Source: Cytauxzoon felis
Lineage: Eukaryota > Apicomplexa > Aconoidasida > Piroplasmida > Theileriidae
DNA: 28,061 nt
NCBI GenBank assembly: GCA_020283715.1
Contig: JAIQCW010000187.1
Span: 1-28,061, forward strand
Direction: 5' to 3'
The notes under the pieces were generated by a model. The model was not told where the DNA came from and searched no databases. It saw only the letters and a program-made list of their open reading frames with translations. A program made the position numbers and the translations under genes. This document shows positions 1-10,647 of the stretch, in pieces. How positions within the stretch are numbered: position 1 is the stretch's first letter; each line of letters opens with the position of its first letter.

Positions 1-225
1 AGCTCTTCCAATCACCTATCTCTAAAGAGTATAGCCACTCCCAGAGATCGTGGCAATGATAAAGGTAGTAAGGATGTAACCTCAAGTGGAAGTGGAAAAC
101 CTGTAAGCGATCTATGGGAGCTGAAAGGGGAACTAAATAGAGAAGGCTGTCTGCAAGACGAAAGAAAGGTTGTAACCTCAGGTGGAACGCCTAGTGGAAA
201 AGTAGTTGGATTGGACCTCGGTGGA
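1..225 (+). repeat. Mosaic fold-back element E1 (truncated by window edge, in coding frame)
   Basis: Contains the CTCTAAAGAG hairpin (20-29), a GCCACTCCCAGAGATCGTGGC block, a GATCTATGGGAGC block, and ends with three ACCTC(A)GGTGGA-type outer motifs. Read in frame 1 it gives NHLSLKSIATPRDRG and SDLWELKGELNR, the same frame used by E13 and E27. Confidence 0.85.
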
Positions 226-1228
226 AGACAAAATGTATTGGAAAGTACATTAACAGTTACTGATACGGTATATGGTCCTGAATTTAAGAAGTTTATTAAT
301 GAGGGTGATTCATTAATAACTGGTGCTAGATTAAGATCATTGACTGATGATATAATGAATTCTAATGATAAATTGAATTTTGAGTTGTATACTATTCCAC
401 ATGTATCTTCATATAAAGAATTATTTAAGAAGAAATCACTTCGTCAACGTATATATGATGGTGAGGTTAGTTGATGACTTTAAAAATATATATTACAATC
501 AGGTTATGTATTATGAAGATTATATAGAATCGAAAATGGTTGATGATTATATTTATTTATTTAAAAGACCATTTAAAATACCTAGACATGATTGGGGTGG
601 TGATTATTATTTTTATGGTCAAAAGATTAAATATAATGATGATGGAAGAATGATATCTACTAGTGATGATGATGGAGATGGTAATGAAGATGAAGATAGA
701 GATATAGATGATGATGATAAGAATGTATCATTAAATAAAATTACTTCACCAACATTTAAAAAATTAAATCAACATATATTAATGGATAGATATATTGATA
801 ATATACAAAGAGATGAAATGTTAAATGGTAGAATACCCACATTATTTAAAAAATTACCTACAGATTATATTAAAAAAAAATCTAGAAAAGATCGTTGGAT
901 TAGTTTTAATAATTTAAAAACATTTGGACATATGGTAAATTCTGTTACAAAATGTCCATTATTACATTTACAAATACAAAATGCACTTCAATATGGTTGG
1001 AATTATAAATTACAAGGTGATATTTTAAATAAAATATCATATAATAATAATAAATCTAATGATTTATATCATGTTAATAATGATATCATACAAAAAGCTA
1101 ATAATATTCTTAAAGAAAGATTTAATAATAATGATAATTATATACCCAATCTTAATACACTCTTCAAAAATAAACTCAATATCAATGATAACTTTACAGC
1201 TATAGGTGGAGGTAGATATCAAATTTAA
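1..1228 (+). CDS. Unknown acidic protein, 5'-partial, two exons visible
   Basis: Proposed exons are <1-465 and 503-1228 with a 37-nt intron (466-502, GTTAGT...CAATCAG) in phase 0. The frame is open from the first base of the window, so the start lies upstream. The first ~70 codons are a repeat element translated in frame. After that comes a lysine-rich protein with a run of Asp/Glu around nt 658-720 and Asn-rich C-terminal stretches, ending GGGRYQI before TAA. I recognise no family, signal peptide or membrane span. The repeat-derived part could instead be the tail of an intron, but I see no AT-rich TATAG acceptor after it, unlike all the repeat-bearing introns in this window. Confidence is good that it is coding and low on function. 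Confidence 0.75.
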
Positions 1229-1297
1229 CAACCCCATATCTACACTAGTATTTTACATTTTAAAAAATTTAATAATTATATTCAACCTCTCTTCGCC

Positions 1298-1597
1298 TTC
1301 CACTTGAGGTCCAATCACTACCTTCATTCCACTCGCCGTGGTGGCCTTCTCTATTTACTTCCCCTGAAGGGTAGAGCCACTCCCAGAGATCGTGGCAGTG
1401 AGAAGGGTAGAGATGGATCATCCATCATGGGAATGATGGAAGATGGTGCTAAGTTTGTGTTGGATGTAACCTCAAGTGGAATACCTGGAAGCGATCTACG
1501 GGAGCTGGAAGGGGAAATAAATAGAGAAGGCCACCACGGCGAGTGGAATGAAGGTAGTGATTGGACCTCAGGTGGATTGGATTGGACCTCGATTGGA
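1298..1597. repeat. Mosaic fold-back element E2, near-perfect 66-bp arms
   Basis: Left arm 1300-1365 and right arm 1510-1575 are reverse complements with two mismatches over 66 bp, including the private spacer CAATCACTACCTTCA. The centre holds a CCCTGAAGGG hairpin (1362-1371), a GCCACTCCCAGAGATCGTGGC block and a GATCTACGGGAGCTGG block. It lies just 3' of the first gene. An open frame over 1304-1660 is simply this element and is not called as a gene. Confidence 0.9.
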
Positions 1598-1660
1598 AAT
1601 GAAGTTGATAATAATTCTAATGATGTTATTTGTATTATATTTGGATTCGGGAATATTTAA

Positions 1661-2793
1661 TTGTGTATATGATACTACGTTAGATTTTCTGATGGTACTT
1701 TGATAATCTAATGATAATATTTGTTGTAAATTATTATTTTAAGGTATAAAATTTAATTTTGCTATAAATTTTCATTTATATATTAGTGTCTTCTATTGTT
1801 AGTTTATTATTAATTAGTGTTATTTAATGTTGTGCTTGAAAACGTTCTTGTCTAATTAGTTATTATTATTGGTGAAATGTGTTAAAATGTGGATGAAAAT
1901 ATCATAATTTAAACAGTTTCCATAGATATTATAACTGTTTCTGGAACTTATAATGATCATTAATATGATTTTATTATTCTTAATAATAAATTTATATTTC
2001 TATTATATAATTCCCATATTGATTAATATAAATTATAAATTATACATAAATCTACAAGTATCCAATCTGTAAATACATCCATCACATCTATACATCATGT
2101 ATCACTTATTTATTATAATATTAGACATTTAACTATTATTACATAAAAAATATTTAGTGAGGCGTTGTTATGGGGTCATTTTACATATGATCATAAGTTA
2201 TCATAGTTTTACATTACACTACACTATAATAAGACTATAAATTAATATAAAATGATTTAATATTATAAATAATTATCAAGAATCTAAAATTTTACAAAAT
2301 TTTTATATCATAACATATTAATTATATACTCTATTCATCATAGTCATTAACATATAAATACATGTAACCTATAAAGAAATTAAATTATAATATTTATTAT
2401 ATATGAAATTAATTGTATTATATATTATAATGTAATTTTTATTATTCAAATTTATTTTATTTAAGAATCTAGTACATATAAATGGGTTAATGATGATATT
2501 GTGATTACCCTCGCACAATATAAATAGGGTGTAGATTAATTACTAGCATGAACGATTATTCTGCCAACACTAGGGTATTATGAATATTTAAATATATATT
2601 CTATAAAATTACATACTCTAAAGAATGTGTATGGAATTGAATATATTAAATATAATCGCAAATATCATATGGTAATCTATCGAATATTCACCGCAATAAT
2701 CTACACATGATCAACAGAACACACCAAATAATACACTATAACATAATCTATTTATTAATCAAGAATGAATGGAGTTGATTAGATATTGTCTAC
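1661..2793. other. AT-rich intergenic region, no gene seen
   Basis: Over 1.1 kb of roughly 80% AT sequence with dense stops in all frames. I found no exon chain, tRNA or convincing RNA gene. It could hold UTRs and the promoter of a gene outside this reading. Confidence 0.6.
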
Positions 2794-3046
2794 TTCACCT
2801 GAAGTCAATCCGACAACCGTTAGGTCTAGGTCCAATCCATTCCTTCTCCACCTCTTTTCATCCTGCCGTCAGCTCTTTCAATTACCTATCTCTAAAGAGT
2901 AGAGCCACTCCCGGAGATCGTGGCGGTAGAGAAGGTAGTGATTGGACCTCAAGTGGAAACCTCAGGTGGGACCCGCAGCTGATCTCAGGGAAGCGAAGGG
3001 GGGAGTAAATAGAAGAGCTGACGGCAGGATTAGACCTTAAGTGTAA
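2794..3046 (+). repeat. Mosaic fold-back element E3 (intergenic)
   Basis: Starts near TCACCTGAAGTC and ends GACCTTAAGTGTA. It carries the CTCTAAAGAG hairpin, a GCCACTCCCGGAGATCGTGGC block, an internal GGACCTCAAGTGGA, and a CCCGCAGCTGATCTCAGGGA block followed by GAGCTGACGGCAGG. Confidence 0.85.
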
Positions 3047-4316
3047 CTACTTCTAGCGATTTGGAGATCGATATTATGTATTTATATCATGGAAAAAGTG
3101 ATTTGATATGATGGTATATTGGTTACCTGATTTAAAACGTCAATTATTAGACACTGTCATGTATACTTGAACGGTGGTCATTGTTCCGAATATACATGGA
3201 ATAAAATGTCTGGTAATATTCTTATGTGATTGAGATATAGTAATTTGATATGTGTAGAGTGGTTGTCTGTTGTACATGGGACATCGACTGCATAATGGTG
3301 TACTAGGGACGGCTGAAAATGCGAAAACACTTGACTGCATGGACTAATGGCAGATTAACGAAGCATTATCATTGAATTTATAGTATAATGGACTATGTAG
3401 ATGCGTCGTTTACAGGTCGTCTAGGGAAAATGTGTAGAAACACAGGGTGGAAAAGATCAAGTAGTAGATGAAACGATTTATGAAATTTAATAAATTTATG
3501 ATAAAAAATAAATAAAACATTATTAAAGTACATATTTTTTCCCTATTTTGGGTATAAAATTGATTTTTTTTTTCAGGAAACAAATTTCGTATGTACATAT
3601 TGAAGCGTTATGATGCTTATTATAGTACAAGATAAAAATTTAAAAATATTATTTTTTTGAGTAATACTCATTCATTATTTATAATTTTATCTAATTGAAA
3701 ATTTATTATCTGTTATCCTTTAATTTTATCGTTTTATTTTTTTTTGTACAAATTTCAAATATCCACCCCTGATGTACAAGCACTAATCTACTCGTTACCC
3801 CTAGTATAAATATACAGCTCACTTGATAATTTCAAGTGACATAAAGCACATGAAGACACAAGAATTGCCTATAAGTGTAGATATAAGAATTGATGATAGA
3901 CGGAAAGTAACGAATTGCCTGAAATTGTAGAGACAATAAATAAATGAGCTACAGAGAGTAACTAATTGAGTGATAAAGGGCTATAACTGACATAAAGATA
4001 CATAAAATAACAACTTTATATTTAACTTCTCGGAAGTTCGTACTTCACTTTATTGTCATCGTACCTAGGTTAAGATGGAGATTATGTAATAGGGAATTTG
4101 GTGTGAATGAAAATTTTAGGGGTAAAGTAGACATTATTCGTATTGTAATTATGTTTTATTAATGTAAATTAAGAATATTATAGGTGGATTTATAATTTTA
4201 TATTGTATTTATAGTATAGTGGATTAATTGTAAAAGTGTGAGTTATAATATTAATTAATAAATTGATAAAAAATATAAAGTGATTGATTTATATCCCCAC
4301 AATATTTTTATATATA
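3047..4316. other. Gene-poor region upstream of casein kinase 1, possible structured RNA
   Basis: No convincing exon chain. Part of it (about 3150-3345) is clearly richer in G+C than the surrounding intergenic DNA. A 41-nt hairpin sits at 3158-3198: CATGTATA pairs with TATACATG, and inner GAAC pairs with GTTC. Another perfect 8-bp inverted repeat, TCACTTGA/TCAAGTGA with a 5-nt loop, lies near 3812-3840. Two weak copies of a GAATTGCCT...TGTAGA stretch follow near 3860-3935. I could not match these to any snRNA, SRP or RNase P signature. Two short minus-strand open frames here (3140-3340, 3410-3598) lack supporting features and are not called. Confidence 0.35.
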
Positions 4317-5327
4317 ATGTTGGGTCGTTCATTAGAGATAAGAGTCGGTGGTAAATATAGATTGGGTAGAAAGATAGGTAGTGGATCATTTGGTGATATA
4401 TTTATAGGTACAGATATAACAACAGGTGAAGATATAGCAATAAAATTAGAATCTCATAGAAGTAGACATCCACAATTATTATATGAATCTAAATTATATA
4501 AATTATTAGCAGGCGGTGTTGGTATACCAACTATACATTGGTATGGTATAGAGGGTGAATATAATATACTTATTATGGATCTATTAGGACCATCATTAGA
4601 AGATTTATTCACAATATGTAATCGTAAATTAAGTCTTAAAACTGTATTAATGCTAGCAGATCAAATGTTAAATCGTATAGAATATTGTCATTCCAAAAAT
4701 TTTATACATCGTGATATAAAACCCGATAATTTTCTTATTGGGCGTGGAAAAAAAATGTCAATCGTCTATATTATTGATTTTGGATTAGCTAAAAAATATA
4801 GAGATTCTAAAACAGCACAACATATCTGCTATCGTGAAGGAAAAAATCTTACCGGTACTGCAAGATATGCAAGTATTAATACACATCTTGGTATAGAACA
4901 ATCTAGACGTGATGATATCGAAGCATTAGGATATGTATTATTATACTTTATGAGAGGTAGTCTACCATGGCAAGGACTTAAAGCTACCAGTAAAAAAGAT
5001 AAATATGATAAAATTAGTGAAAAAAAAATCGCTATACCTGTCGATCTATTATGTAAACAATTACCATTCGAATTTGTAACATTTATCAATTATGCACGAT
5101 CATTACGATTCGAAGATCGACCTGATTACTCATATCTCAGAAGAATACTTAAAGATCTCTTCTTTAGACAAGGATACCAATACGATTTCATCTTCGATTG
5201 GACATTTCTACATACTACACAACTCATGCACTCCATGATGACCGAAGATCTCGAACGATTCGAACGCATCACCAAAGATCGAGATCAAGAAGAAAATAAC
5301 AACAGACCCACACTCAAAAATAAATAA
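4317..5327 (+). CDS. CK1: Casein kinase 1 (CK1 family Ser/Thr protein kinase)
   Basis: Single-exon 336-aa kinase. The ATG at 4317 is chosen because it gives the usual short CK1 N-terminus ([14 protein letters not shown]); in-frame codons upstream lack an ATG. Visible motifs are the glycine loop GSGSFG (residues 21-26), VAIK-type Lys43 in [17 protein letters not shown] (131-140) with the catalytic Asp133, DFG (154-156), the CK1 signature [15 protein letters not shown] (178-192) and [13 protein letters not shown]. All catalytic residues are present. In apicomplexans CK1 phosphorylates many substrates and is partly exported or surface-associated; that is family knowledge, not seen here. Length fits the compact parasite CK1 form (about 320-340 aa). 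It lacks introns, unlike most neighbours. A repeat element follows the stop by about 70 nt. Confidence 0.97.
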   Translation: MLGRSLEIRVGGKYRLGRKIGSGSFGDIFIGTDITTGEDIAIKLESHRSRHPQLLYESKLYKLLAGGVGIPTIHWYGIEGEYNILIMDLLGPSLEDLFTICNRKLSLKTVLMLADQMLNRIEYCHSKNFIHRDIKPDNFLIGRGKKMSIVYIIDFGLAKKYRDSKTAQHICYREGKNLTGTARYASINTHLGIEQSRRDDIEALGYVLLYFMRGSLPWQGLKATSKKDKYDKISEKKIAIPVDLLCKQLPFEFVTFINYARSLRFEDRPDYSYLRRILKDLFFRQGYQYDFIFDWTFLHTTQLMHSMMTEDLERFERITKDRDQEENNNRPTLKNK

Positions 5328-5399
5328 TGTCATTATATATCGTATATTATTATCTATATTCCATCAGAGGAGGCCATTCATCATCGACGTTACACATGA

Positions 5400-5567
5400 T
5401 GTCGTCTTGCAGACAGCTTCTCCTATTACTTCCCCCTTCGCTTCCCTGAGATCAGCTACGGGTTCCACCTGAGGTCATGTACTCACTAACTCACCTTCCT
5501 TTCCACTCGTCGTGGAGGCCTCTTCTATTTACTTCTCCCTCCGCTTCCCTGAGATCAGCTACAGGTG
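5400..5567 (-). repeat. Mosaic element E4, tandem of two GATCTCAGGGA-type modules
   Basis: Contains two copies of the module ending GAGATCAGCTACGGGT / GAGATCAGCTACAGGT, the first preceded by GTCTTGCAGACAGCTTCTCC and the second by CCACTCGTCGTGGAGG. A TTCCACCTGAGGTC end lies between them, so this may be two abutting partial elements. Confidence 0.8.
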
Positions 5568-5914
5568 ATGTCTAAGATTTGGACTTTCTAGACATACGCT
5601 TCCGACTTTATTTTATAAAAAAATTGAATTATACAATCAAATTCATGTTAAATATACAATTTACAACACTATAACTATTAATTGATATAACTTTAATATA
5701 TTTTTAGAATTGTACTTGATATCATCATATTTAGTTACTGGTTGTAGATTAGAGTATGTATCTATGTAAATGAAAATTTAAAGTGTTTTTATGATAAATA
5801 AATTATGAACATCATTATATTCTAGTTATAATTGAATTAAATATATAAATTATTAAATTTAAAATTCATTTTAATCTATAACTGATTCATGTATGGATAT
5901 TTATCTATGCACTC
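5568..5914. other. AT-rich stretch, nothing recognised
   Basis: Convergent 3' region between casein kinase 1 (+) and the next minus-strand gene. Sequence is very AT-rich with no exon, RNA or repeat that I can support. Confidence 0.6.
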
Positions 5915-6063
5915 ATTCCTCCGGGTTAACATCGCCGCGATCTCTGGGAGTGGCTATACTCTTTAGAGATAGGTAAATAGAAGAGGCCTTCACGCCTAGT
6001 GGAACAGTTGAAGGTAGTGATTGGACATCGAGTGGAATAGTTGACTGTTCTTCCGGGTAGACA
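5915..6063 (-). repeat. Mosaic element E5 (convergent 3' region)
   Basis: Starts with CCTCCGGGTTAAC and ends with GTTCTTCCGGGTAGACAC, two copies of the CCGGGT unit in the same direction. In between are GCGATCTCTGGGAGTGGC, the CTCTTTAGAG hairpin and a TTCACGCCTAGTGGAA variant of the CCACGGCGAGTGG block. Confidence 0.8.
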
Positions 6064-6160
6064 CACACACTCATTGATGATAAATGTATATAAAAATCTT
6101 GTATTAAGATGTACTTGATCAATACATAATTATATATAAATTGGTTTTAATTAAAATTAA

Positions 6161-6860
6161 TTAATTTTTATCTTCTAAATTATTTTTCCTGCGATTTAAT
6201 CTTCTAATTTCATTCCTCTTTTGTTTTATTGCGATTTTTAGTAAATGTCTTTCGTCATGTAATCTGTACATTGTATGACTACGTGATAATATTTGTAATT
6301 GCTCTGGTAAAGGTCTTAAATGATGTAATGAATCAGCATGGATTTTGGCCTGTTCTATAAGTGGCTGTTTATCCTTTCTCCAATACTCTGTAATAGTCTC
6401 ATTCAACATCTTATCCAATACTATCGAAGCATTAGACAATATCCGTTCCATACTATCTAAACCGGTCAATAATAAGGTGATAACATCATCTATATATTAA
6501 AACAATAAAATAGGTATATAATCAGTAGAGTTCCCACGCCTCGCAAATTAATTTCCACCATCAGAAGTTAATCCTATTCTCTTTCCACTCGCCGTTCCAC
6601 CTGAGGTCCTGCCGTCAGCTTCTCTATTTACTTCCCCTCGACTCCCATGGATCGCTCTCGGGTAGTCCACTCGAGGTTACATTACCACCATCACCTCTGC
6701 CACGATCTCTGGGAGTGGCTCTACTCTTTAGAGATAGGTAATTAGAAGAGGCTCCACGGCGAGTGGAAAGAGAATAGGATTGTATCTCAAGTGGACATAA
6801 CCGAACAATAATCGATATATATGTAACGTCAAGACCCATTAAAAATAGATATGGGAACAT
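6161..6860 (-). CDS. Unknown small basic protein, two exons (130 aa)
   Basis: Model: exon 1 is 6797-6860 (ATG at 6860), exon 2 is 6161-6489. The 307-nt intron carries repeat element E6. The junction joins TTA T|AT GAT in frame and gives 130 aa. An alternative start is the Met eight codons in (MGLDVTYIS). The protein has a hydrophobic segment near VTYISIIVRLYDVITLLL, then an amphipathic helical stretch (DSMERILSNASIVLDKML) and a very basic tail, IKQKRNEIRRLNRRKNN. I do not recognise the family; the basic tail and size would suit a ribosomal or membrane-anchored accessory protein, but this is only inference. Exon 2 is secure. Exon 1 rests on phase and on the donor GTCCAC touching the repeat edge. 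Confidence 0.6.
6569..6795 (-). repeat. Mosaic fold-back element E6 (intronic)
   Basis: Outer arms 6570-6595 and 6756-6781 are perfect 26-bp reverse complements, running through a private spacer (CCTATTCTC) into CCACTCGCCGT. Inside lie GATCGCTCTCGGGT, a CCACTCGAGGTTAC motif, and the CTCTTTAGAG hairpin. Confidence 0.9.
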
Positions 6861-6906
6861 AAAATGGAATAGAGGAATATAAAATCAATTATTTTCCACT
6901 ATTCAT

Positions 6907-7535
6907 TTATGCTACTACGTCTGCCTTAGCAGCAGCTGCACCGTGTTTCCATGCACCTTCTTTAGAGAAGAATCCCCTAGATGCTAAATCAGAGAACAAA
7001 TGTTTGCATGGGTGATCAAAACCTGCCCTAAGACCGGCAAGAGCAGTGTCGAAGAAGTGAGCAGGTACTTCATCATATAAGAATCCTAGTCTCAAGTGAA
7101 CTGCTGATTCATCACTGAATAAAACTTTGACCAAGTAGAATCCTTCGAATCCACCAAAGAATACTTCAGTAACGTGAAGACCTACTGGAGCATCCCATAG
7201 GGCAACACCACTAACACTCAAATGCTTAAGGGCATGACCTTGGAGTACTACAACATGATGGCAAAGATCCTTATGAAGTGCTTTCAAATCTACTAAAGCA
7301 CCTGCAACATGTGGATGTGCCAAGTCAAGAGATGGAGAAGATCAAGAAGAAATTCACAAACAGTTTCTCCACTTGAGGTCTTTCCACTGGGCGTGGCGCC
7401 TCTTCTATTTACCTCCCCGTAAACGGTAAAGCCACTCCCAGAGATCGTGGCGATGTTCAACCCCTAAGAACAAGAATTCTACCCGGAAGAACAGATCTCA
7501 AGTGAATACAATAGGAAATTGGAGGTGGAATACAT
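6907..7535 (-). CDS. Unknown protein with atypical, G+C-richer codon use; 5' end uncertain
   Basis: The secure part is the 3' exon 6907-7301, open and ending in TAA, encoding a His- and Gly-rich stretch that includes GGFEGFYLVKVLFSDES and ends AAAAKADVVA. It uses GGT, GCT, GTT, CAC and TTC freely, unlike the AT-extreme codons of its neighbours, which suggests high expression. There is no ATG in the open frame, and an in-frame TGA lies just upstream. The only AG between that stop and the coding part is TTGCAG at 7302-7303, a plausible acceptor. A tentative first exon, 7493-7535 (ATG TAT TCC...), fits the phase and would give 145 aa with a 191-nt intron holding element E7, but its donor GTTCTT is weak. 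I do not recognise the family. Confidence 0.5.
7368..7505 (+). repeat. Mosaic element E7 with CCGTAAACGG hairpin variant
   Basis: Begins TCCACTTGAGGTC and ends ATCTCAAGTGA. It has a CCACTGGGCGTGG variant block, the hairpin variant CCGTAAACGG (7417-7426), GCCACTCCCAGAGATCGTGGC, then GTTCAACCCCTAAGAAC and TCTACCCGGAAGAAC. Confidence 0.85.
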
Positions 7536-7563
7536 GAGATATGAGTGACGGGTGGAAAATAGT

Positions 7564-8877
7564 TTATAGTTTAGGTATAAACATACTATTTATGTTGAAG
7601 AGTTGATTGAAGGGTGTATGTGTGATATAATTATACCATGTACCGAATCTCATATGTATGGATAATCCAGCTTTATGTAATTTATTGGTATAGAAATTAT
7701 GTTCATATAATTCATTTGCGATATTTTTAATATTAATTTGTCCAATTTTATACAATTTTTTATATAAATCTCTAGTAATTGATAATATTTCTCTATTATA
7801 ATGTTGTTGTTTATATAAATAATTTGGATCATTTCTATAATCTGTATCTAAATGCCTAATATTTATAATTTTATTATGAAGTGTAAATGGTAATATTAAA
7901 TTGGATGTTGATGCCTTTATTGATGCAATTTTACTACGAAATGTAATATAACCTCTACCATTACATTGATAAGGATCCAATTCATGACTCTCACATTTAC
8001 AAAATGATACTACACCATATTTACTAAAAAAACGCCTCAAACGTTCCTGTAAATACTCCGGTGTCCTACCCATTGGTAAACCATTCAATTCTATCGTATT
8101 CGGACCATATATCAATAATACATCACTCCTATACAATTCATATATAATACACATGAAGGAATGTAGTTATTACACCGGAAGTCCAAACCTTATCTTCTAC
8201 TCGCCGTGGAGGCCTCTTCTATTTACTTCCCCCTCAAGTTCCCAGAGATTGTTCTCGGGTATAAATTCTAATCTCGTCGAGATAAAGATAAAGTGATGAA
8301 ATGTATGTTTGTTGGGATATCTAAATGAATACAAATTGGAATGAAGTGAGGATGATGAAACTAGATACAATCATCAAAATCCTTTTCAATGATGTATTGT
8401 AATCAAAAATTCATCCAATATTCATTTAGTTATCTTCAGTAGTTTCCCCAGAAATTCAAGATTTCCTTCAAATTTTGGGGGTGAAAATGAAGTAGTGGAA
8501 CTAGTGAATATGACCTCAGGTGGAGAACCCGTAGCTGATCTCAGGGAAGCGAAGGGACAACTAAATAGAAGAAGCCGCCACGGCGAGTGGAAAAACAAGG
8601 TGGAGTAGATGATGGTGGATTGTAACTTCAAGTAGAGAAGGTAAAGATTGGATAATATTTAAGTAGCTATATTCATTTAGGTAGTAATATAGACATACCT
8701 GTTATAAGGTTGATCATACATCCAATTAATTTTTTTATTGGTGACATTTGAGATATGTGGATAATGTAGTATACTATTATCCATTCTAACATATGGTTTT
8801 GTAAAGAACCATTTCATCTTGGAGGCACCTGGATAAGGGTATCCGGCCATTTTTAATGTGTTGGATAATTTAATCAT
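7564..8877 (-). CDS. RRM-domain RNA-binding protein, two exons (247 aa)
   Basis: Exon 1 is 8699-8877 and exon 2 is 7564-8128; the 570-nt intron (donor GTATGTCT, acceptor TTGTATAG) holds two repeat elements. The junction AAC AG|G AGT restores ...YNRSDVLLIYG in frame. An RRM fold spans about residues 65-135: RNP2-like TIELNGLP (71-78) and RNP1-like CNGRGYITF (115-123), with a helix TPEYLQERLRRFFSKYG between. The N-terminus (MIKLSNTLKMAGYPYPG) and the basic 110-residue C-terminus have no other domain I recognise. The RRM points to RNA binding; the target and compartment are not evident. A mitochondrial RNA-processing or ribosome role is possible but only a guess. It starts 142 bp from the divergent Tim44-like gene. 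Confidence 0.85.
8173..8260 (-). repeat. Partial mosaic element E8 (intronic)
   Basis: Short copy: CACCGGAAGTCC end, CTACTCGCCGTGGAGG block, and an AGAGATTGTTCTCGGGT variant of the GATCT module. It shares its intron with E9; together they could be the two ends of one element split by 250 nt of unrelated AT-rich sequence. Confidence 0.75.
8511..8636 (+). repeat. Partial mosaic element E9 (intronic)
   Basis: Starts TGACCTCAGGTGGA, then CCCGTAGCTGATCTCAGGGA, CGCCACGGCGAGTGGA, and ends GTAACTTCAAGTAGA. It is in the opposite orientation to E8 in the same intron. Confidence 0.8.
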
Positions 8878-9019
8878 AAATTTATTTGCTTTAATAAATT
8901 AAAATGAAATTAAATCATTAATATACTATTATATACGTATATAAAAGAAAGACAATGGTTATATCATCATGACATGTGTACCCATCTTTCTAATGACATT
9001 CAGTAAGAATTAAAAAAAA
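8878..9019. promoter_or_regulatory. Short divergent intergenic region (shared promoter)
   Basis: Only 142 bp separate the start codons of the RRM gene (-) and the Tim44-like gene (+), so both promoters must lie here or overlap the genes. I see no specific binding motif. Confidence 0.5.
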
Positions 9020-10529
9020 ATGAATATCGCAAGATTTAATTTTGGTAAAAATTTTCTTAAAAATATATTAAATATAAATCGCAATTATAATTTTGATAGG
9101 AAAAAGTGTTTTACTACAGTATTGGATGGTATAAAGGATGATACCGTTACAAGTATTGATAAAGGTGATTATTTGAAGATATTAAATGTTATGAGTGAGA
9201 AATCAAATAAATTTATGAATTGTTTAGAAAAATGTAAAAATGAATTACAAAAATTATCTATAGAATCATATCCATTTAAAAAACATGAACTTTCTACATT
9301 GATTGATCTATTATCGAACATATTAACTCTACAAAATAAAGATGATTCAAAATTATTAAATCTTTTACTTCATGAATTTCATAATAATAATAATTTTACA
9401 GCAAGTATAGAATTATGTAAATTATTTTCTGGCCGTAACAATTGTTACTCTAAACAACCATCATCATTCTTAACAAGATTTGTATACAATCAAATTGGTA
9501 TCATAGGTGCTAAATTTTTAGCACCTAAATCAATGGATGTACTAAATAATGTAAGTTGGATTTATATATTCCTTCAAGTACAAAGCCACATTTTCTAGAA
9601 AAAAAAACTTCTTCCTAATATTATTATATAGGAATATCGGGAAGGTGTGAAATATGCACTAATTTCACTATCAGATTCAATAACAAATCAAGATTTCGAT
9701 ACACTTCAATCATATTGCGATCCAAAACTCTATAAATTTCTCAAAGATGGTATCGAATACCTCAATAACCTCAAACTCAAAGTATGTCCACACCAAATAT
9801 ACCGCAACCGTTCTACTCTCCACTCCACCCGAGGTCCAATCCAACTCTTCTTCCACTCGCCGTGGTGGCTCTCCTAATTATTCATCTCTAAAGAGTAAAG
9901 CCACTCCCAGAGATCGTGGCAGAGGTTGAAGTCAGTGATTGGACCTCAAGTGGAAGTGGAGTACCTGGAAGCGATCTACGGGAGCTGGAAGGGGAAGTAA
10001 TTAGAAGAGGCCTCCACGGCGTGTGGGAAAGGAGTTGGATTGGATCTCAGGTGGACTGTTCATTTTAATTATTTGTTTTATATAAATATTATAGATAAAG
10101 TATAATATGTTGGTGGTGGAGAGTGTTGTATTGGATAGGTTTTTGATAACAATTGGTGGTAGGCGTAATGATAATATAAAGGGTTTATATATATTTAAAG
10201 AGGCAATTGCTCATCAGATAATAATATCTCAACCTAAGAAGTTGATTGATGAAGATGATTTAGCAAAGAATCGTGAACTTGTATTTAGTACATTTGAAAA
10301 GGGTGTGATTTTACGTATGGAAGTATTGGTTAAAGTACAACAAGCATTATCATTAAGTGATGATGTTGAAGTTGTATGGATGGATGATAGCCCTAATTGC
10401 ATCCATCGATTATGTTTTGAATCTGAACTTAAACTTGAAGAAACAGATCAACGTATAATTTTCAATCCAACTGAATGGTCATTAGTCGATATCAATGGTA
10501 TACTCAATAATAATAATCCATTAATCTAA
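9020..10529 (+). CDS. Tim44/MAIP1-like mitochondrial protein, three exons (371 aa)
   Basis: Exons 9020-9550, 9632-9781 and 10095-10529; introns are 81 nt and 313 nt, the latter holding element E10. All junctions are phase 0 and give 371 aa. The N-terminus (MNIARFNFGKNFLKNILNINRN) is basic, amphipathic and lacks acidic residues, as in a mitochondrial presequence. The C-terminal ~220 residues resemble the Tim44-like fold shared by Tim44, the bL45m/Mba1 group and MAIP1: EYREGVKYALISLSDSI...DFDTLQSYCDPKLYKFLKDG, then LVVESVVLDRFLITIGG and a final W (FNPTEWSLVDING). That fold binds the mitochondrial inner membrane. Which member it is cannot be settled by eye; a Mba1/L45-type membrane-ribosome linker is also possible. 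Confidence 0.75.
9824..10055 (+). repeat. Mosaic fold-back element E10 (intronic)
   Basis: Left end TCCACCCGAGGTCCAATCC matches the right end GGATTGGATCTCAGGTGGA in inverted orientation, including the private spacer CCAATCCAACTC. Inner parts are CCACTCGCCGTGG, the CTCTAAAGAG hairpin, an internal GGACCTCAAGTGGA, and AAGCGATCTACGGGAGCT. Confidence 0.9.
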
Positions 10530-10647
10530 ACTCCTAATACCTTCACCTACATATGCACATATATGCTCCAAACGACGCCCAACCACCCTCTGCTCACTCA
10601 TATGACATAACCACCCTATATACATTTATCCATATATTACTCAACCT

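Noticed and set aside
1304..1660. 118-codon open frame between the first gene and the AT-rich gap
   Set aside because: It is the translation of repeat element E2 plus a little flank; the GC-richer element is naturally open in this frame.
3140..3340. 66-codon minus-strand open frame
   Set aside because: It has no family resemblance, no splice partners and no supporting context; a structured RNA explains the raised G+C as well.
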